In this document: positions 1 to 11,962 of the stretch, one piece after another
How positions within the stretch are numbered: position 1 is the stretch's first letter
How the letters are laid out: every line of letters starts with the position of its first letter
Translations under genes and position numbers: made by a program
From: Sciurus carolinensis
Taxonomy: Eukaryota > Chordata > Mammalia > Rodentia > Sciuridae
Length of the DNA stretch: 64,000 nucleotides
Direction: 5' to 3'
Assembly (NCBI RefSeq): GCF_902686445.1
Contig: NC_062221.1
Coordinates: 33,620,575 to 33,684,574 of the forward strand
Notes under the pieces: model-generated
Told to the model about the DNA's origin: nothing
What the model saw: only the letters and a program-made list of their open reading frames with translations
Databases searched by the model: none

Positions 1-85
1 AATGTTGACGGTTTGGGCATGTATGCCTCCCCACAAAAATGTTGTAGTTTATCCCTCACCCTCAAGATTGTATTTCCCCAGAAAT
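1..85 (+). repeat. Possible start of a MaLR-type LTR (truncated by window edge)
   Basis: The stretch resembles the first 80 bases of MLT/MST-type MaLR LTRs: a 'cccc-acaaaa' block, then a 'ccctcaccctcaag' block at the usual spacing. The likeness ends after about 80 bases, so this may be a short remnant or chance. Confidence 0.25.
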
Positions 86-2735
86 ATCTCATTCTCAAAA
101 TAAGTCAAACTAGGCCACCAGCAATTCATCAGAATGACCATTTAAATGTTCCCTTAGTTTATTTTGCCTGGAATTTCCACCTTATGTTAGTTGTGATTCT
201 CCATAGTCACCTGTCTCTTGTATTTTGAGGTGGCATTTTCCTACAGAATCTCAATTGACTGATGAGTACAAGGAAACCATTGATTTTCAACTTGTTCATC
301 TTTTATCTTGTTGTTCCAATAGGAATGGTGACTTTCAAGCTTTAAAACATGGAAAATGAAAATAGAAGTCCAATCTTTACATTACAATCTCCCCAAAAGA
401 AGTAAAAGATAGGAAAAATAGATGTAGATTACAATAATAGTGGTCCTTAGCCAGAAAATGTTGGAGTTAGTAGAGAGAGTGAATTTTGAAAGTGATACTG
501 TAACTAGTAAAAGAAAATAATGATAACTAGTAGAAAATAGTGTATTAGAGAATAAAAGCAACAACCAGAACAGGTGTTCATACCATAACTTCTACAAGTA
601 ATTGTACCAAGATTCACAAAGACATGCATAATATGGTAATGCATTTATGTAAGCAGATGGGCATTTTTGAAAACACAATGTGTAAGATCTTGAAATTTGG
701 ACATTGAAACCAGCATTGAAAGATTAAATTATTCAATGTGGTGCAATATTCCCAATGATTTCACATTATACTGTGGAAGAATAGGTTTGTTTTTGGAATA
801 TATTTATTAAATTAATGACATTATTTCCATTATGAATCACTTTAACTTAATTAACATTATTAAGCATACCCTATACAAGGGAGATAAGAAGGTATTGAGA
901 AAATATCAAATAATTATTTAAAATAAATATAAAGTCTTGAAAAATTTCTCCTCTTTATTTTTTTCTTCATGAGTATTTGTCATGTAACTACTTATATTGT
1001 ACCAAAATGCTCACAGGTAAGTTGTACCTATACACATCACAAATAATTGTCTAAAGAGGCAAAAGCAAATTTACATAGTAAGAATTATGCTTAGGCAATA
1101 TAGAAATATAAAAATATGTGTATAAGCCTTTCAAACATGAATGAGGACAACTATTATGTTACTCTGATTTTGACTAGAAAATATGATATGATATATATGA
1201 AGACTAATTGTTCCAAGATCATCAACTTATTCCATATTTCCCCAAAGAAAAGTCTATATATATTTAAAAGATTAATTCAAATAGAAACATACTAAATTAT
1301 TATAAATAAAAAACAATAAAAATACTATTTTGTAAATTATGGCATGAATTCATCATATTTTTATAAACACAAGCTAGAACTCCATTAATGGCTCATTTAA
1401 ACTATATAAAACACAGTAATATATCCTGTTTAATTCTGGTGATTAACATTTACTTTTTTATTGTTAATTAGATTTCTATTAAGATGAAGGGGAATTTTCA
1501 AACACTTAAATGCTAAATGAACTGAAAACATTTGAGAATCACAAGTTACCAGAGGAAAATGATGCATTAAAGTTTAATAGACTAAGCAGGACAGTAACTA
1601 AAATCAAGAAAGAAAGACTAATAAGTTTGGGTACACTGAAATTAATATATATTAATTATGAAATTAATATACATATAAATTTTGAAATTAATATATATGG
1701 TAAGAGCAATAAACACATTTATGCCTACAATGTGGAATATTTTCAAGCTGATATTAACATGTGTTAAAATAAAAAAATATGTATTGAAAATTTATGGATC
1801 AACAAAATATAGAATACTCCAAAAAATAAGTAAATGCATAAAAGACATAGCATTTTATAAAAGAGCAAGAATGGTAAACAAATATAAAAAATGTATTCAG
1901 TTAAAAAATGGGAAAAACAGTGAAAAGAATTGTATGATGATCTTGTTTAGATCAGAATCCTTAGCAATGTATTCAATAGAAGACTAAATGAACCTGTAGA
2001 AAAATAAATATTTTCATGTACATATGGATACATTAAAAACTTAAGGGCTTATATGCTACAAATTCAAATGCTTGACATGTGTATATTGGTTAACCCATAT
2101 CTACTTTTAACAATCATCTTATAGATTCTATAAAACAACTGCATGTGAAGATTTTGGAACTGGAATATTTATTAAATTAGCAAACTAGAACACTCAAAAA
2201 TCCAAGTAAAATAACATATATCCATACTATGCATTACTAAAGTTTCATGGAAGCTGAAACAATGTGCCCTTTATGCCCTTAGTCATAAGAACTTAGAAAA
2301 CCTAGTGGTATATCACAAAAATGTCATGTTATGTACATTTCTTGGCATGAAGAAATGTACATTTGTTAAATCTCAAAAGGAGAAGGCTCTATTAAGACTG
2401 AGATTTATAGCCAAGGTATATGTAAAAAAAAATACCTAAATGAAAATTATTTAGGCACCAAAAAAGTCACCCTTGGTGAATGCAGAATACTCATCTTTGA
2501 GAGAAAATAAGTGTGAAGGAGATTCACAGCATCACAAAGAACAAGTGACATTCATTTAAATCATCAAAAAAGCAAATTTTATCATTAAGATAACAGGACT
2601 CAATGTTTACTTTAAGCCAGTGTTCTGAGGGGACACAATAAAGTTTCATGAAAAATATCTAGAAAACAGCAAGAACTAGATACTCTAACAGAAAACTAGG
2701 GCAAGATTAATTTAATATGAGAAACAAAATAATAG
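86..2735. other. AT-rich anonymous DNA, no gene seen
   Basis: No recognisable coding segment, RNA gene or well-preserved transposon. Open frames here are short, AT-driven and lack any conserved-looking composition. The interval 1510-1990 has a faint resemblance to very old LINE sequence, but I could not place it. Confidence 0.5.
1637..1700. repeat. AT-rich tandem repeat, about 22-24 bp x 3
   Basis: The core 'tgaaattaatata' recurs at 1637, 1659 and 1683 with short AT spacers between. It is a small degenerate tandem array that creates several overlapping short open frames, none credible. Confidence 0.7.
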
Positions 2736-2737
2736 TA

Positions 2738-2950
2738 CTATGATTCAGGCACTCTTATAAGTGTTTTAGATGTATTCATTTAATTTTCACAAAAATTTAA
2801 AAGAGACATAATTATTTCTTGTAATTTCTGGATGTAGAAATTGAGTCATAAAGATGTGAAGCAACTTGCTAGAATAAGGCAGACAGATCTGGGATTTACG
2901 CCAGTCCTCTAATTCTAGAATGTAACTTAAACCATTGTGCTATGAGACTG
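2738..2950 (+). mobile_element. MIR SINE (ancient tRNA-derived SINE)
   Basis: Diverged but colinear with the MIR consensus: 'caggcactcttataagtg' (for caggcactgttctaagcg), then 'attcatttaattttcacaa', the block around 'gaagcaacttgctag', then 'ctgggattta', and a 3' part with 'ccattgtgctat'. It is one of the oldest layers in the window. Confidence 0.8.
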
Positions 2951-3157
2951 TATGGTAAGATATGAAAACTCTGTAGAAAATTAGGGCACAGGATGGGAAT
3001 GAGGATAGAAAAAACTTTTCCTAATATAATGAAGCATGAGTTGATGAAAACAAACAACTTTGGAGTCTCCTGCTGAGTATATTTTTGCACTTATTTTAAA
3101 TCTATCACCATCACAGTACACTAATCACAAGCCTGGAATGAATTATAAGGATGCAAG

Positions 3158-3202
3158 TACACACACATGTGCACGCACGCACACACACATAGACACACAT
3201 AG
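3158..3202. repeat. Interrupted (CA)n microsatellite
   Basis: Alternating CA with TG and CG interruptions (acacacacatgtgcacgcac, followed by acacacacatagacacacat). An imperfect dinucleotide tract. Confidence 0.85.
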
Positions 3203-3264
3203 AAATTCAAGAAATGCTAAATGTTGCAATTAGGCTTAAAAGGACATTGCATAAAGTCATGCTA

Positions 3265-5110
3265 TCAGAATATTTGTTCATGTATTCAATAAATATTGTT
3301 GAAGCAAAAAGGAAGTCCAGGCACTTACAGGCATTTGGGACATTTCAGTGAACTAAATAAAAACAAAATTTCAATACTTTTTGGTTTTTAGTAATGAGCA
3401 ATAGCACTAACAGTACAAATAGTAGTTGTTGCAAGGTAATTTTCAAATGGATGGGAAAAAGGTAGATAATGAATGATAAGGTACATTCAGCATGCAGTGT
3501 TGAGATAAGGGTTGAACTTAAAAAAAAAAAAAGTAAGCAAAAAAAAAAAAAAAGTCCTCCCATAAGAAACATTTTGATAACTTTCAAGTAAAATGATGGA
3601 GTTCAAATTAGCTACAAAAAAAAAAAAAAAAAAATCCAGTCAAATTTTGTGCCACTATAGCAATGCGAAGACTTACAGGGAAGTGTCTTCTGTATTCAAG
3701 GAACAGCAATAAAGCCAAGGCAGCAAAAGGATTGAGGGGAAGAGTAGTGAAGATGGTCTCAAAGGAAGAGTAAAGGCATGGGTCCTCCCTGGAGGATCTC
3801 ATAGGCCATTTTGTGAAATTAAGCTTTTATTGCCCAGTGTCTGGGTACCATGGTGGGGACTTGTGTAGAAGAGACCTTGAAATATTTGTAAATAGTCATC
3901 CTAGCAACTGTGTTGGCTGAAGAAGCCAGGATTGGTGGTGGAGTAGGCAGTAATAGAACCAGATGTTGTAGTGTAGGGAACTACTATGCTACTTTAGCAC
4001 ATCGATGATGATCATGGCTGTGACTACAGTGATTGCAGAGAAACATACTTAAAGGAGTTTAGGAAAGAGTGGTAAATAAAGTGAAGCTGGTTCACTGAGC
4101 ACTGACCATCAACTTGTCTGAGTCTAGCAAGAGAGAACAGCCCATGAGTTACATCAAGCATACTTATCACTTACAGATGGTGGCGAAGTACAACAGAAAC
4201 AGAGGGTTCATTGTGAACTGTTCCTCCAAGGTTCAGGAAAGGTTCCCAAGGGGGATGGACTCCTGAATGCATGTGACCCATTGGCACCATAGAGGAGGGA
4301 TCTCAGAAAGCAGCCCACAATGGATTTGATGTCTGTAGCACAAAGAATTATTGGGCTAGAACACTGAAGGGCATTTTTATTCCTAGAGAAAACTGCAACA
4401 GAACACAAGCTATTCTGTCCAGCTCCCTGGACAGAATGTTAGAATGTTTGAATGTAACAGAATGTTACATTTCCAGCATATCCTAGTGATTCTTGAAAAC
4501 TGCAAGAGGGAAAAGGATAATTGGGTCTGTTCACTGCAATTTAGAGTACTGTCCTACAGTAGTGTAAGAAATGTGGTGTCCTAGAAACCAAGTGAACATG
4601 AAGAAAGAAGGAGTAACCAACTTCAGCAAATGTTGGCTGAAAGCTCTAGTAAAGAGGTCCATAAACTGACTATTAGAATCAGCCACATGGGGAATATTGA
4701 CTTTTGTAATGAAAATAATTGATTGGTGTGCTGGAAGTGGAACAGAGGATAATGTATCTAAGACACGGGAAAAGAATAATTAAAGACAGCAAATGTAGAA
4801 ATTTTGAAGAAGATTTTTTATAATTTTTATTTTTGAAGAATTAAGTGGTAACTTACAATCAAGTGATAACTTACAATCAATGGGTAACTTACATGTGTTC
4901 AAGAGGTTTTTTGTTTTCTCTTTTCAGTGGAAGAAATTAAGAAGTGTTTGATTAGTAACAAGAATAATCCAGTTAAACGGGAAAGTAGAGAGAAAAGGGA
5001 GAAAAAAATGAAGACAAAGTCCTTAGGTGAGGTTGGGTGGCATTGAATGTCACATGGGATTATGTAGAGTTGATCCTTGGTAGTAGTCAGAATGGAAGAA
5101 TATGTAATTC
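3265..5110 (-). mobile_element. L2 LINE, antisense, fragmentary
   Basis: Several blocks in order match the reverse complement of L2. Near 3270 is the L2 3' end ('attcaataaatattgttga', then the counterpart of gtctgttttgttcactg at 3340-3360). Around 3690-3800 are 'aggaacagcaataaagccaa' and the 'ctcataggcca' block of the ORF2 C-terminal region. Around 4575-4700 is 'gtggtgtcctagaaaccaag' with the following region. Poly(A) runs at 3521-3532, 3540-3552 and 3616-3634 interrupt the copy. No coding capacity remains. The middle (about 3810-4500) is poorly matched and may hold other old sequence. Confidence 0.55.
4843..4896. repeat. 18-bp tandem repeat, 3 copies
   Basis: 'aagtggtaacttacaatc' (4843-4860), 'aagtgataacttacaatc' (4861-4878) and a third, more diverged copy (4879-4896). 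The first two differ at one base. It is a local tandem duplication inside otherwise ancient sequence. Confidence 0.9.
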
Positions 5111-6250
5111 TGACGCTGATAAGTGATGATAGAATACCTTTGAAAATTCTCTTCTTATTGCTTCAGATTGTCAATAAAAAAGAAGGAATGGCATCAAATG
5201 AAATTTTATGTATTCTTCTACATATGTGGGCTTTAATATGTTTACTTATCTGTATGCGGGGGCATGGAAAAGAGGAAATGTGTCATTTTTATGTTATACT
5301 TTCTTAATTTATTTAAATGAATAATCTCATAGTATCAACATTCCTGAACACAATAGTGTCAGCTTTCCTTCCTAGCAATATAAGAATGTATGAAACTTTA
5401 TTTGATGAATTCAAATCAAAGAATAAGAAAATCTGGATAGAACGTGAAAGATTATCTTTAAATCCTTGAGCTGCAGCAATGTTTGTTTAAACCCTCTGAA
5501 ATAAGATGAATGCTATTTTGCTTATAATGACTAGATTTAGTCATATTTCAAACTGCATCTAAAGTGTTTACCCTTAAGGTATACTTACATATCATTTATG
5601 CCTATCCATTTTTATCAGCAGGTTTTCATAATGTAAAAAAAAAAAATAGACATGACAATTCTGTTAGCAGTTGAATTTAAGTTGATATATTCCTGGGTAG
5701 ATAAAGAACTCAGAAATCCGTAGCATCTGTGTAATTTATCATAGAAAGTATTATTACTTAGGACTAGCAAACACTCTGAAATTGAAAATGATGAACTTCC
5801 TGATAGCTCAGATTTACCAGGATAAAATCAGATATTCTTTGAAATGGGATAGCCATCAGCAATGGTTGACAAAATGTGAAAGAAAATATTTGACCTACTA
5901 TGATTGAGTTTTTGCTCTTTCAATATAAAATATGTAAGCAAAAAATATTTATGTTTTCACATATTTATAGCTTGCATTCTTAGAAAAGACATTTCAATTT
6001 TCTTATTACCTAAATCTATTTTATAAAATAAATTCAATATTTTATAAGCTTGAGATACATAATAATACTAATACTTCATGTTTCTTGATTTGTATTCAGC
6101 AACTTTTGTGTGTGCATCTACTTTACACTGGTGGTCTGGCACACTGAAACATTGAAGCCACATCAATGTTAAATGAAGATGAATGTTTGATCAGGGAAAT
6201 TTTAGTTAAAAATAATAATTCATAGATTTGAGACAATCATTCCCTACTTT
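5111..6250. other. No gene or assigned repeat
   Basis: Low-GC DNA with no splice-bounded open frame and no transposon that I recognise. One A11 run lies near 5636-5646. Confidence 0.45.
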
Positions 6251-6254
6251 CAAT

Positions 6255-6370
6255 CATTCGATTGATCAAGAAAAATTCATTGAGTATTATTGCAGATATG
6301 CTCTAGCAATAGGAAGTAGAAATAGTAAAAGTAATTAACAAAGACAATCCCTAGTCCTGAAGAATTGGTT
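6255..6370 (-). mobile_element. L2 LINE 3' end, antisense fragment
   Basis: 'attcattgagtattattgc' followed by the 'gcaataggaagtagaaatag' and 'caatccctagtcctgaagaa' blocks corresponds to the reverse complement of the L2 3' terminus (ancestral 'attgagcacctactatg...ccctgccctcatgga'). Confidence 0.5.
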
Positions 6371-7270
6371 CTTAGCAGAGTGGTTTCCACTAGCAGCCCT
6401 GGGCTATCTCAACTTTTCAAATTCTTTGGCTGATGTACTGTCAAAAATAGTGAATATAAATAGTCTGTGTAGGTAAGGCACTTAACAATACTTTATTAGT
6501 ACCACCACACTTTATATTTTTATTCTCAACCTGATCTAGATCACTATGCAACTATCTGGACCTTACATATGTGTGATTGAAAACCCTGGTCTTTCATATG
6601 AGTACATGAGTATGGTCATGAATTCCATTTAGATGTCCCTTCATAGTTTACAGGTGCTATTTGTTTCTAAATATTTAGATTTATGCATATACACAGTAGC
6701 AATGTGCTCTCTCTAATTTGTAAGGCAACTGAAAATGGATTTAGTAAGAGATCAGAGCACAACTAGATGGGAAATACTTTTAGTATTAAAAGTAGCCTTA
6801 AGTAGTTTTCTTCTCCTCAATTCAAATTATCTTGTAGGTCAAATGAACTGAGATAACCTGCTGTCCTTTCCCTAACAAAAATTTGCATGGCCTGTTGTGG
6901 GTAGGTCCTAAAAGAGGGCTACAAAATTAATTGTTCTATTTAAACTCTTCATTTAACAAATTGTCCCCACATCTATTGTCCATGATGGTAATTCAAGGAC
7001 AGAGAGGAGTGCTAAAGTTCTCCCCATTGCTGGACCAGTAATTTCTTTAGATCTTGGAAAGTGTAGCTATTGACTCAGGCCTTAGTCCTCCAGTAGCCCA
7101 GTGTTTTGATATGCTTCCCTAGATATGGCTACGTTCTCTCCAGTGTGTCTGGGACCTGAGACTGACCAGAACATAGCTATGGCCTTGCAAAGTGAATGGC
7201 AGCTCCACTGCAATACTGTACATGTCTGGTTGTTCTGAATCAAAGAAAAAATATGAGGAGAGTAACTGGT
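6371..7270. other. No gene or assigned repeat
   Basis: Non-coding. The piece 6960-7220 is less AT-rich than its neighbours and could be an unrecognised old LTR or transposon. I found no diagnostic motif. Confidence 0.4.
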
Positions 7271-7274
7271 AGAA

Positions 7275-7425
7275 AATTACATTTTTCTCATTTACTTCTC
7301 ACATGATGAGGTAGGTAATAATATTAAACTAATATTTCAAAGAGACAAAAATTTAAAAGTTAAATGAGCTACTCAAAGTCTCACAGCTCTTTGTCAGAGC
7401 TGCATGTATGTCTTGGAGTTACCTT
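7275..7425 (+). mobile_element. MIR SINE fragment
   Basis: Order of blocks as in MIR: 'atttacttctcacatgatga' (for catttaatcctcacaacaac), 'ggtaggtaataat', then 'aaatgagctactcaaagtct' and 'cacagctctttgtcagagct'. Truncated at both ends. Confidence 0.65.
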
Positions 7426-8455
7426 TATATTACAAATATGTTTTTACTAAGAAATAATTCTATATTATGGTGCTGTGTTAAAACAGAGACCAAAGCTTTA
7501 AGGAAAGAAGGTGCAGGATATATACAATATTCTGGGACACTATAACTGATTTACAGACCTTTTGTCTCTGTTCATATGACTACAGAAGAACTATTACAAT
7601 GCCTGTTACTCAATATGGTTAAGGGAAGTAAAAGAAGGATTTGAGGTTTTGTTAACTAGGTAAATATTTCAGTGTTTACTATAACTAAATGGTGCTTAGT
7701 TGTAGTTTCAGTCCACCTGAAAATAAGCACTTGCTCAGTATTAACAGATTATAAACTTAGGCAGCACTATCTACTTGTATAACATTCTTGTCTTATCCTT
7801 AGGTTTTTCTCAAAATCTGCCTCCCATGCATCAGCAGCCAAATATTTTAAATGGAGCAAGTGCTTTATTATTTTTTTTTGTGGACATATTCAGGGATGGT
7901 TTTTATAAGATCTAACACAGATTTCTCCCTAACCATGCTGTGTATGGCAAAAGCTTTCTATTCTCCTTTCTCTGTCTACATATAACTAACTACACATAGG
8001 TAGTTTTCCATGGGACATAGTTCTGCTCCATCTTCCAAGCTAACTTCAATACTAACAAACACATTTAGGCATCTTTTATACACAGAAATGTCTTTTCCGT
8101 GATCTATGACAGACCATGATGCTGTATTTCTCACCACTTTTAAACCCAACTGCCTTTTTATAAACCTTAAAATTGTGTATTATGCATCAATATGGTTGAC
8201 ATTTCACAACACATTATAACTGTAACTGAAAAGCCAACCAAAGCAATTTAGGTATGAAAGTATTTTTTACAGCCACACATCACTATAAAATGCTTTTAAT
8301 GTTCTTAGTGCCAGGGAATCCCTCACATGCCATCCCATACCATAGTCAGTCACCTTAATAGGTCTCCCTTTATGCAATTGAGAATAACTAGTGCATAACA
8401 ACAAGAAGCATATCATTTAATATACCTTGTAAAATAAATGGATAAAAACCCATAT
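7426..8455. other. No gene or assigned repeat
   Basis: Anonymous AT-rich DNA. No exon-like frame or diagnostic repeat seen. Confidence 0.4.
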
Positions 8456-8459
8456 GGAC

Positions 8460-8925
8460 CACCATATTAGTCCCAAATCAAGCCAGATTCTTTATCTTGC
8501 CCTCCTTTACTGATATTGATCATGGCCATCTACCCTTTCACTCCTATACTTAGCCATACTAGTCTCATTTGTATCAAGTCACATGTCAAGACTATTCTTG
8601 CCTTCTTCATTTCTACATATTCTACCTCAAAATATCTTTCTCCAAGTTTTATTAAATCCTCCTTTATGTCATTCTAACTTTATGTTACATATAAACTTCT
8701 AAGAGGCTTTATCTGTTCAGGCCCTTCAATGTTTAATTCATCTTAACACTTACCACTACCTTGAATTTTTTTTGTTTATTGTCTGTTGTCCAAGTTTTAC
8801 TCACTTGAAGGTAAAAATACCTTGATATACATTTTTAACAGTATTACCTATGTAAGTCCACCCTAGAAGGGTGTCAGTCAGTCAATAGATACTCCATGCA
8901 TGTCTACTTAAAAAATGTTGAGAAT
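8460..8925 (+). mobile_element. L2 LINE 3' end, sense
   Basis: Colinear with the L2 3' region: a pyrimidine-rich stretch, then 'cttaacacttaccactacct', 'gtttattgtctgttgtc' and 'tcacttgaaggtaaaaatac', ending near 'gtcagtcaatagatactc'. It gives the orientation of the element but no coding sequence. Confidence 0.6.
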
Positions 8926-8929
8926 ATAA

Positions 8930-9265
8930 TATGCTGGATATTTATGTCTTTCCAAGTTTATGTTGAAATCCTAAACTTCATTGTTACTATTAGGATTTGT
9001 GATTTCAGGTGGTTATTAAATCTTTAGGATAGAGCCTTCATGACTGAGATAAGAGTTTTTTTTATAAGAGACTCCAGAGAGCTCTCTTGCCCCTTCAACC
9101 TGGTGAGGGCCAAGGGAAAATGGTATCTACTCTTCAAGTTTTTGGCCCTTACTAGATATTAGTGTTGTACTTTCAAGCTTTCATAACTGCAAGGAATAAG
9201 TGTTCAATGACTAAGTTACACAGTCTATGGTATATTAGTTAAGCTACTCTGAACAGACAAGACAG
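8930..9265 (+). mobile_element. MaLR-type LTR (MLT1/MST-like)
   Basis: Typical MaLR order: 'ttatgttgaaatcctaaac', 'gatagagccttcatgac', 'actccagagagctctcttgc' followed by 'cccttcaacctggtgaggg', and the 3' end 'cacagtctatggtatattag'. These are the hallmark blocks of MLT1/MST LTRs. No internal region is attached, so it is a solo LTR. Confidence 0.75.
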
Positions 9266-9689
9266 GAATGAATCAAGAAAAATGATATGGGGGGTCCCTA
9301 ATCCAGTGGAATTTGGGCTTTATAAGAAGAGGAGTGTCTCTTATCATGCCTCATGCCACCTCTGGATTCTCCATCTCCAGCAAGAAGGACTTCACCAGAT
9401 GCTGTTGCCCAATTCTTAAACTGCCCAGATATCAAATTTCTTTCTCTCAGTCTGTGCCTTTGTTCTTTATCTTTCCATTCTTTTATTTTTTGCAAAGAAG
9501 CTGTCTTAATTTTAATAAGTATATCATTTTTTCTTTCAAGTATCATACTTTTGGTTTGCATCTAAAATTTCAACATCAAACTTAAGGTCCCATAGATTGC
9601 TCTCCTGTTTTGTTTTTGAAGTTTCATTATCTTGCTTTTGACAGCTGTAGTATTCATTTATGTATGTATGTAAATGTTGCAATTTCTAT
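9266..9689. other. LTR-like remnant, unassigned
   Basis: The first half (to about 9440) is more GC-rich than its surroundings and reads like a degraded LTR ('atggggggtccctaatccag'). I could not name a family. Both strands happen to be open for about 85-90 codons at 9298-9585, which is not evidence of coding here. Confidence 0.3.
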
Positions 9690-9798
9690 ATCTAGTTTCA
9701 CTTCTTTGCATACCTATGCCCAATTTTTCCAGTTTAATTTTTTGAAACAATTTTTCAATTGACTTGCCTTTGCTCCTTTGTTGATGGTGAGTTGAGTA

Positions 9799-9834
9799 TT
9801 TATTTGTGTGAGCATGTTTATTTGTGTGAGCATA
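9799..9834. repeat. 18-bp direct duplication
   Basis: 'tttatttgtgtgagcatg' (9799-9816) is followed immediately by 'tttatttgtgtgagcata' (9817-9834). One mismatch at the last base. A local duplication inside the L1 remnant. Confidence 0.9.
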
Positions 9835-10353
9835 TTTTTAGTTGATCTCTGTACCTATTTTTCCACCAATACCACATTGTTTTCATTATTGCAGCTTTAT
9901 ATTAAATCTTGAAATTAGGGAATCTTAATCTTTCAACTTCGTTTTTATTTATTATTTCATTAGTTATGCCAGGTCTTTTGGCATTAGAAATACTTTATTG
10001 ATATTTACAAAATCCCTTTCTGAGATTTTGATGGGGATTGTATTGAATGTATGGGTCAAGTTGGAAATAAATGAAAACCTTGGAAGTATGTCTTCCCACC
10101 TATAAACATAGGATATATCCTTTCTCTTTAGATCTTCTTTGATTTGTTTCATAACTATTTTGCACACAAATCCTATACATATTCATCATGTTTATAACAT
10201 TGTTTTGGTGATATAGAAAATATATTTTCTTATAATCTTAAATTTCAATTGTACATCACTAGTATATAGGAAAACAACTGAGTTTTCTATGTTTACCTTA
10301 TATCCTGTGGCATATCTTGTTTAATTTCTTATTTTCCTATTTGTGTACCTTTT

Positions 10354-10548
10354 TTTGTACCAGGTGTGCTTATCCCTAAGCCACATCTCCAGGCCCCCTA
10401 TTTTTTAGTTTATTTTTTACTTTGGGACTGAGTCTCACTAATTTGCTTATGACCTCACTAAGTTACTGAGACTGAACTCAAACTTACAATACTTCTTCCT
10501 CAGCCTCCTGAGTTTCTGGAATTACAGTTGTGTACCACTGTGTACAGC
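10354..10548 (-). mobile_element. B1-dID SINE (7SL/tRNA fusion), antisense
   Basis: On the plus strand it starts with the T-rich tail complement, then the ID-like end ('cttatccctaagccacatct'), then the B1 half ending in 'cagcctcctgagtttctgg', 'attacagttgtgtacca'. The flanks carry 'tacctttt' at 10346-10353 and 10549-10556, a likely target duplication. It lies within an old L1. Confidence 0.8.
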
Positions 10549-10849
10549 TACCTTTTCATTTCTTTTTCTTGTTTTGTTAAAGTAGCTAGAACATCCCATA
10601 GGAGTTAGATAGTTTTATAAGGAAATCCCTTACCTTATTCTCATGTGTTCAATATTTTGCTGTTTAAAAATACATTCTCAGTGAGAAATATTTTGCATAT
10701 TTTAATGTATGAAAATATACATATAAACTGCATATATGAGTTTTCTTATTTTTAGAAGTAAATGATGAATTTCTAGACAAGGATTATTAGGTTAATTGGT
10801 ATGTAGCATTATTAGCTATTGACAACCCATGACCAGATAGTTCACAAGC

Positions 10850-11110
10850 AAATTTATATAAATTGCTTGAAAATGTAAAAAAGAGGTCAAAATTAACTTG
10901 TTATATAAGCAATGCAAATAAAAATTAAATGAATATAATTTTCTAACCAATCAGAATATAAGAACAAACAACAATATTACAATTCAAAACACATTCTTGC
11001 AAATTTCAAGGCAACATATTATTGGAAACATATTAGAAAATACATATTGGAATCACAGAGGTAAATTTGACAATATTTACTAAGTATATTAGTTTTTAAA
11101 TACTTTCAAT
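10850..11110 (+). mobile_element. Old L1 (L1M/HAL1-type) fragment, sense
   Basis: Contains the L1 motif 'agcaatgcaaataaaaatta', followed by a 'ctaaccaatcag' block and the 'gaggtaaatttgacaatatt' block in the same spacing as the ORF2 C-terminal region of old L1s. Heavily decayed. Confidence 0.5.
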
Positions 11111-11257
11111 GTTGTTTTTTGTTATTCCAGAATAATTTATGCTTAAACTTATTTCTGGTTATTTTAGCTCCTTAGGAAAAACATGAACACTGTAAATTCT
11201 TTGGGAATTTGTTTTAATACATAAATGATAGCCTTTGAATTGTATTCAGCAACTCTG

Positions 11258-11962
11258 CTGTGGTTTCCATATGGTTTAAGTGTGCCCCCAAAGGTTAATA
11301 TGTTGGGAGGCTGACAATATTGAGGTGGTGGAGCCTTTCAGAAGTGAGACCTAGTAGAAAATGGTGGGCACCATCCTGGGAACAGATTAACAAAGTTCTC
11401 ATTGGATCCAGATTAATTCCTATGAGAACAAATCTAGACTCTATATTTCTCTGGCTTCCTATGTTCAATGTGATCTGTCCCCTTTGCATGTACTCTAACC
11501 ATGTTTCCATGTGTCATGTGACATAGCCAGAGACCACTGGCAGATTCTAACAGGTGCTGGTACCATGCTCTTGAATTCCAGAACTGGGAGCTAAGCAAAG
11601 TTCTTTCTGCCCCTCTTTCTCCTCCTCCTCCTCTTCCTCCTCCTTCTCCTACTCTTTTCTCCTCTTCTTCATGCTTCTTTCCCTGTCTTCTTCTTGTTCT
11701 TTTCTTCCCCTTCTGCTGCTTCTTCTCCTCCTCCTCCTCCTCTTCTTCTTTCTTCTTCTCCATCTTCTTTTCTTTCTCCTCTTCCTCTCCATCACCTCCT
11801 CCTCCTCCACTCCTCTCTTTGTGTGTGTGTGTGTTCATGTATTTGCTTGTGTGTGCTCTTATGCATTCACTCCATCACAAAACTAAATCCCCAGTCTGAG
11901 TTCTTTTGTTTATAATGTTCCCAGACTCAGGTTTTTTGTTACAACAACAAAACATGGAATAA
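11258..11962 (+). mobile_element. MaLR-type LTR expanded by a pyrimidine tract
   Basis: Starts with 'ctgtggtttccatatggttt', continues with 'ttaatatgttgggaggctga', 'gtggagcctttcagaagtga', the 'cacatgg-gtcatgtgac' middle region, and 'cttgaattccagaactggga'. It ends near 'gttacaacaacaaaacatgg' (MaLR end: gttatagcaacacaaaatgg). The U5-side half is separated by a low-complexity CT-rich tract (11608-11819) and a GT run. No protein is encoded; the long Glu/Lys-rich frame on the minus strand is a by-product of the tract. Confidence 0.65.
11608..11834. repeat. Long polypyrimidine tract (CTT/TCC)n followed by (GT)7
   Basis: About 210 bases of almost uninterrupted C/T on the plus strand made of TCC, CTT and CTTTT units, then (GT)7 at 11821-11834. 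Homopurine-homopyrimidine runs of this length can form intramolecular triplexes. Purines interrupt it only every 15-40 bases. Confidence 0.95.

Larger units (their letters stand above)
9690..10640 (-). mobile_element. Old L1 (L1M-type) ORF2 fragment, antisense, split by a SINE
   Basis: Reads as the reverse complement of L1 ORF2 between the RT and C-terminal regions: 'ccaccaataccacattgt' near 9862, 'gggattgtattgaatgtatg' at 10032, the 'tagatcttctttgatttg' block near 10130, 'gtacatcactagtatatag' at 10251, and after the SINE 'gtagctagaacatcccatag' at 10582. The order is continuous across the SINE at 10354-10548, so the SINE landed in an existing L1. Many stops; no function. Confidence 0.7.

Noticed and set aside
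6371..6600. hAT-type (MER5-like) DNA transposon
   Set aside because: A 'gagtggtttccact' start and a 'gaaaaccctggtctttc' end loosely resemble MER5 termini, but the inverted ends do not match each other and no 8-bp duplication is present.
9298..9585. Overlapping open frames of 87-90 codons on both strands
   Set aside because: Located in LTR-like and L1-flanking sequence; no motif, and openness on both strands is not unusual in this composition.
11434..11838. 134-codon Glu/Lys-rich open frame on the minus strand
   Set aside because: It is the translation of the homopurine strand of a CT-rich low-complexity tract inside an LTR; such tracts rarely contain stops.
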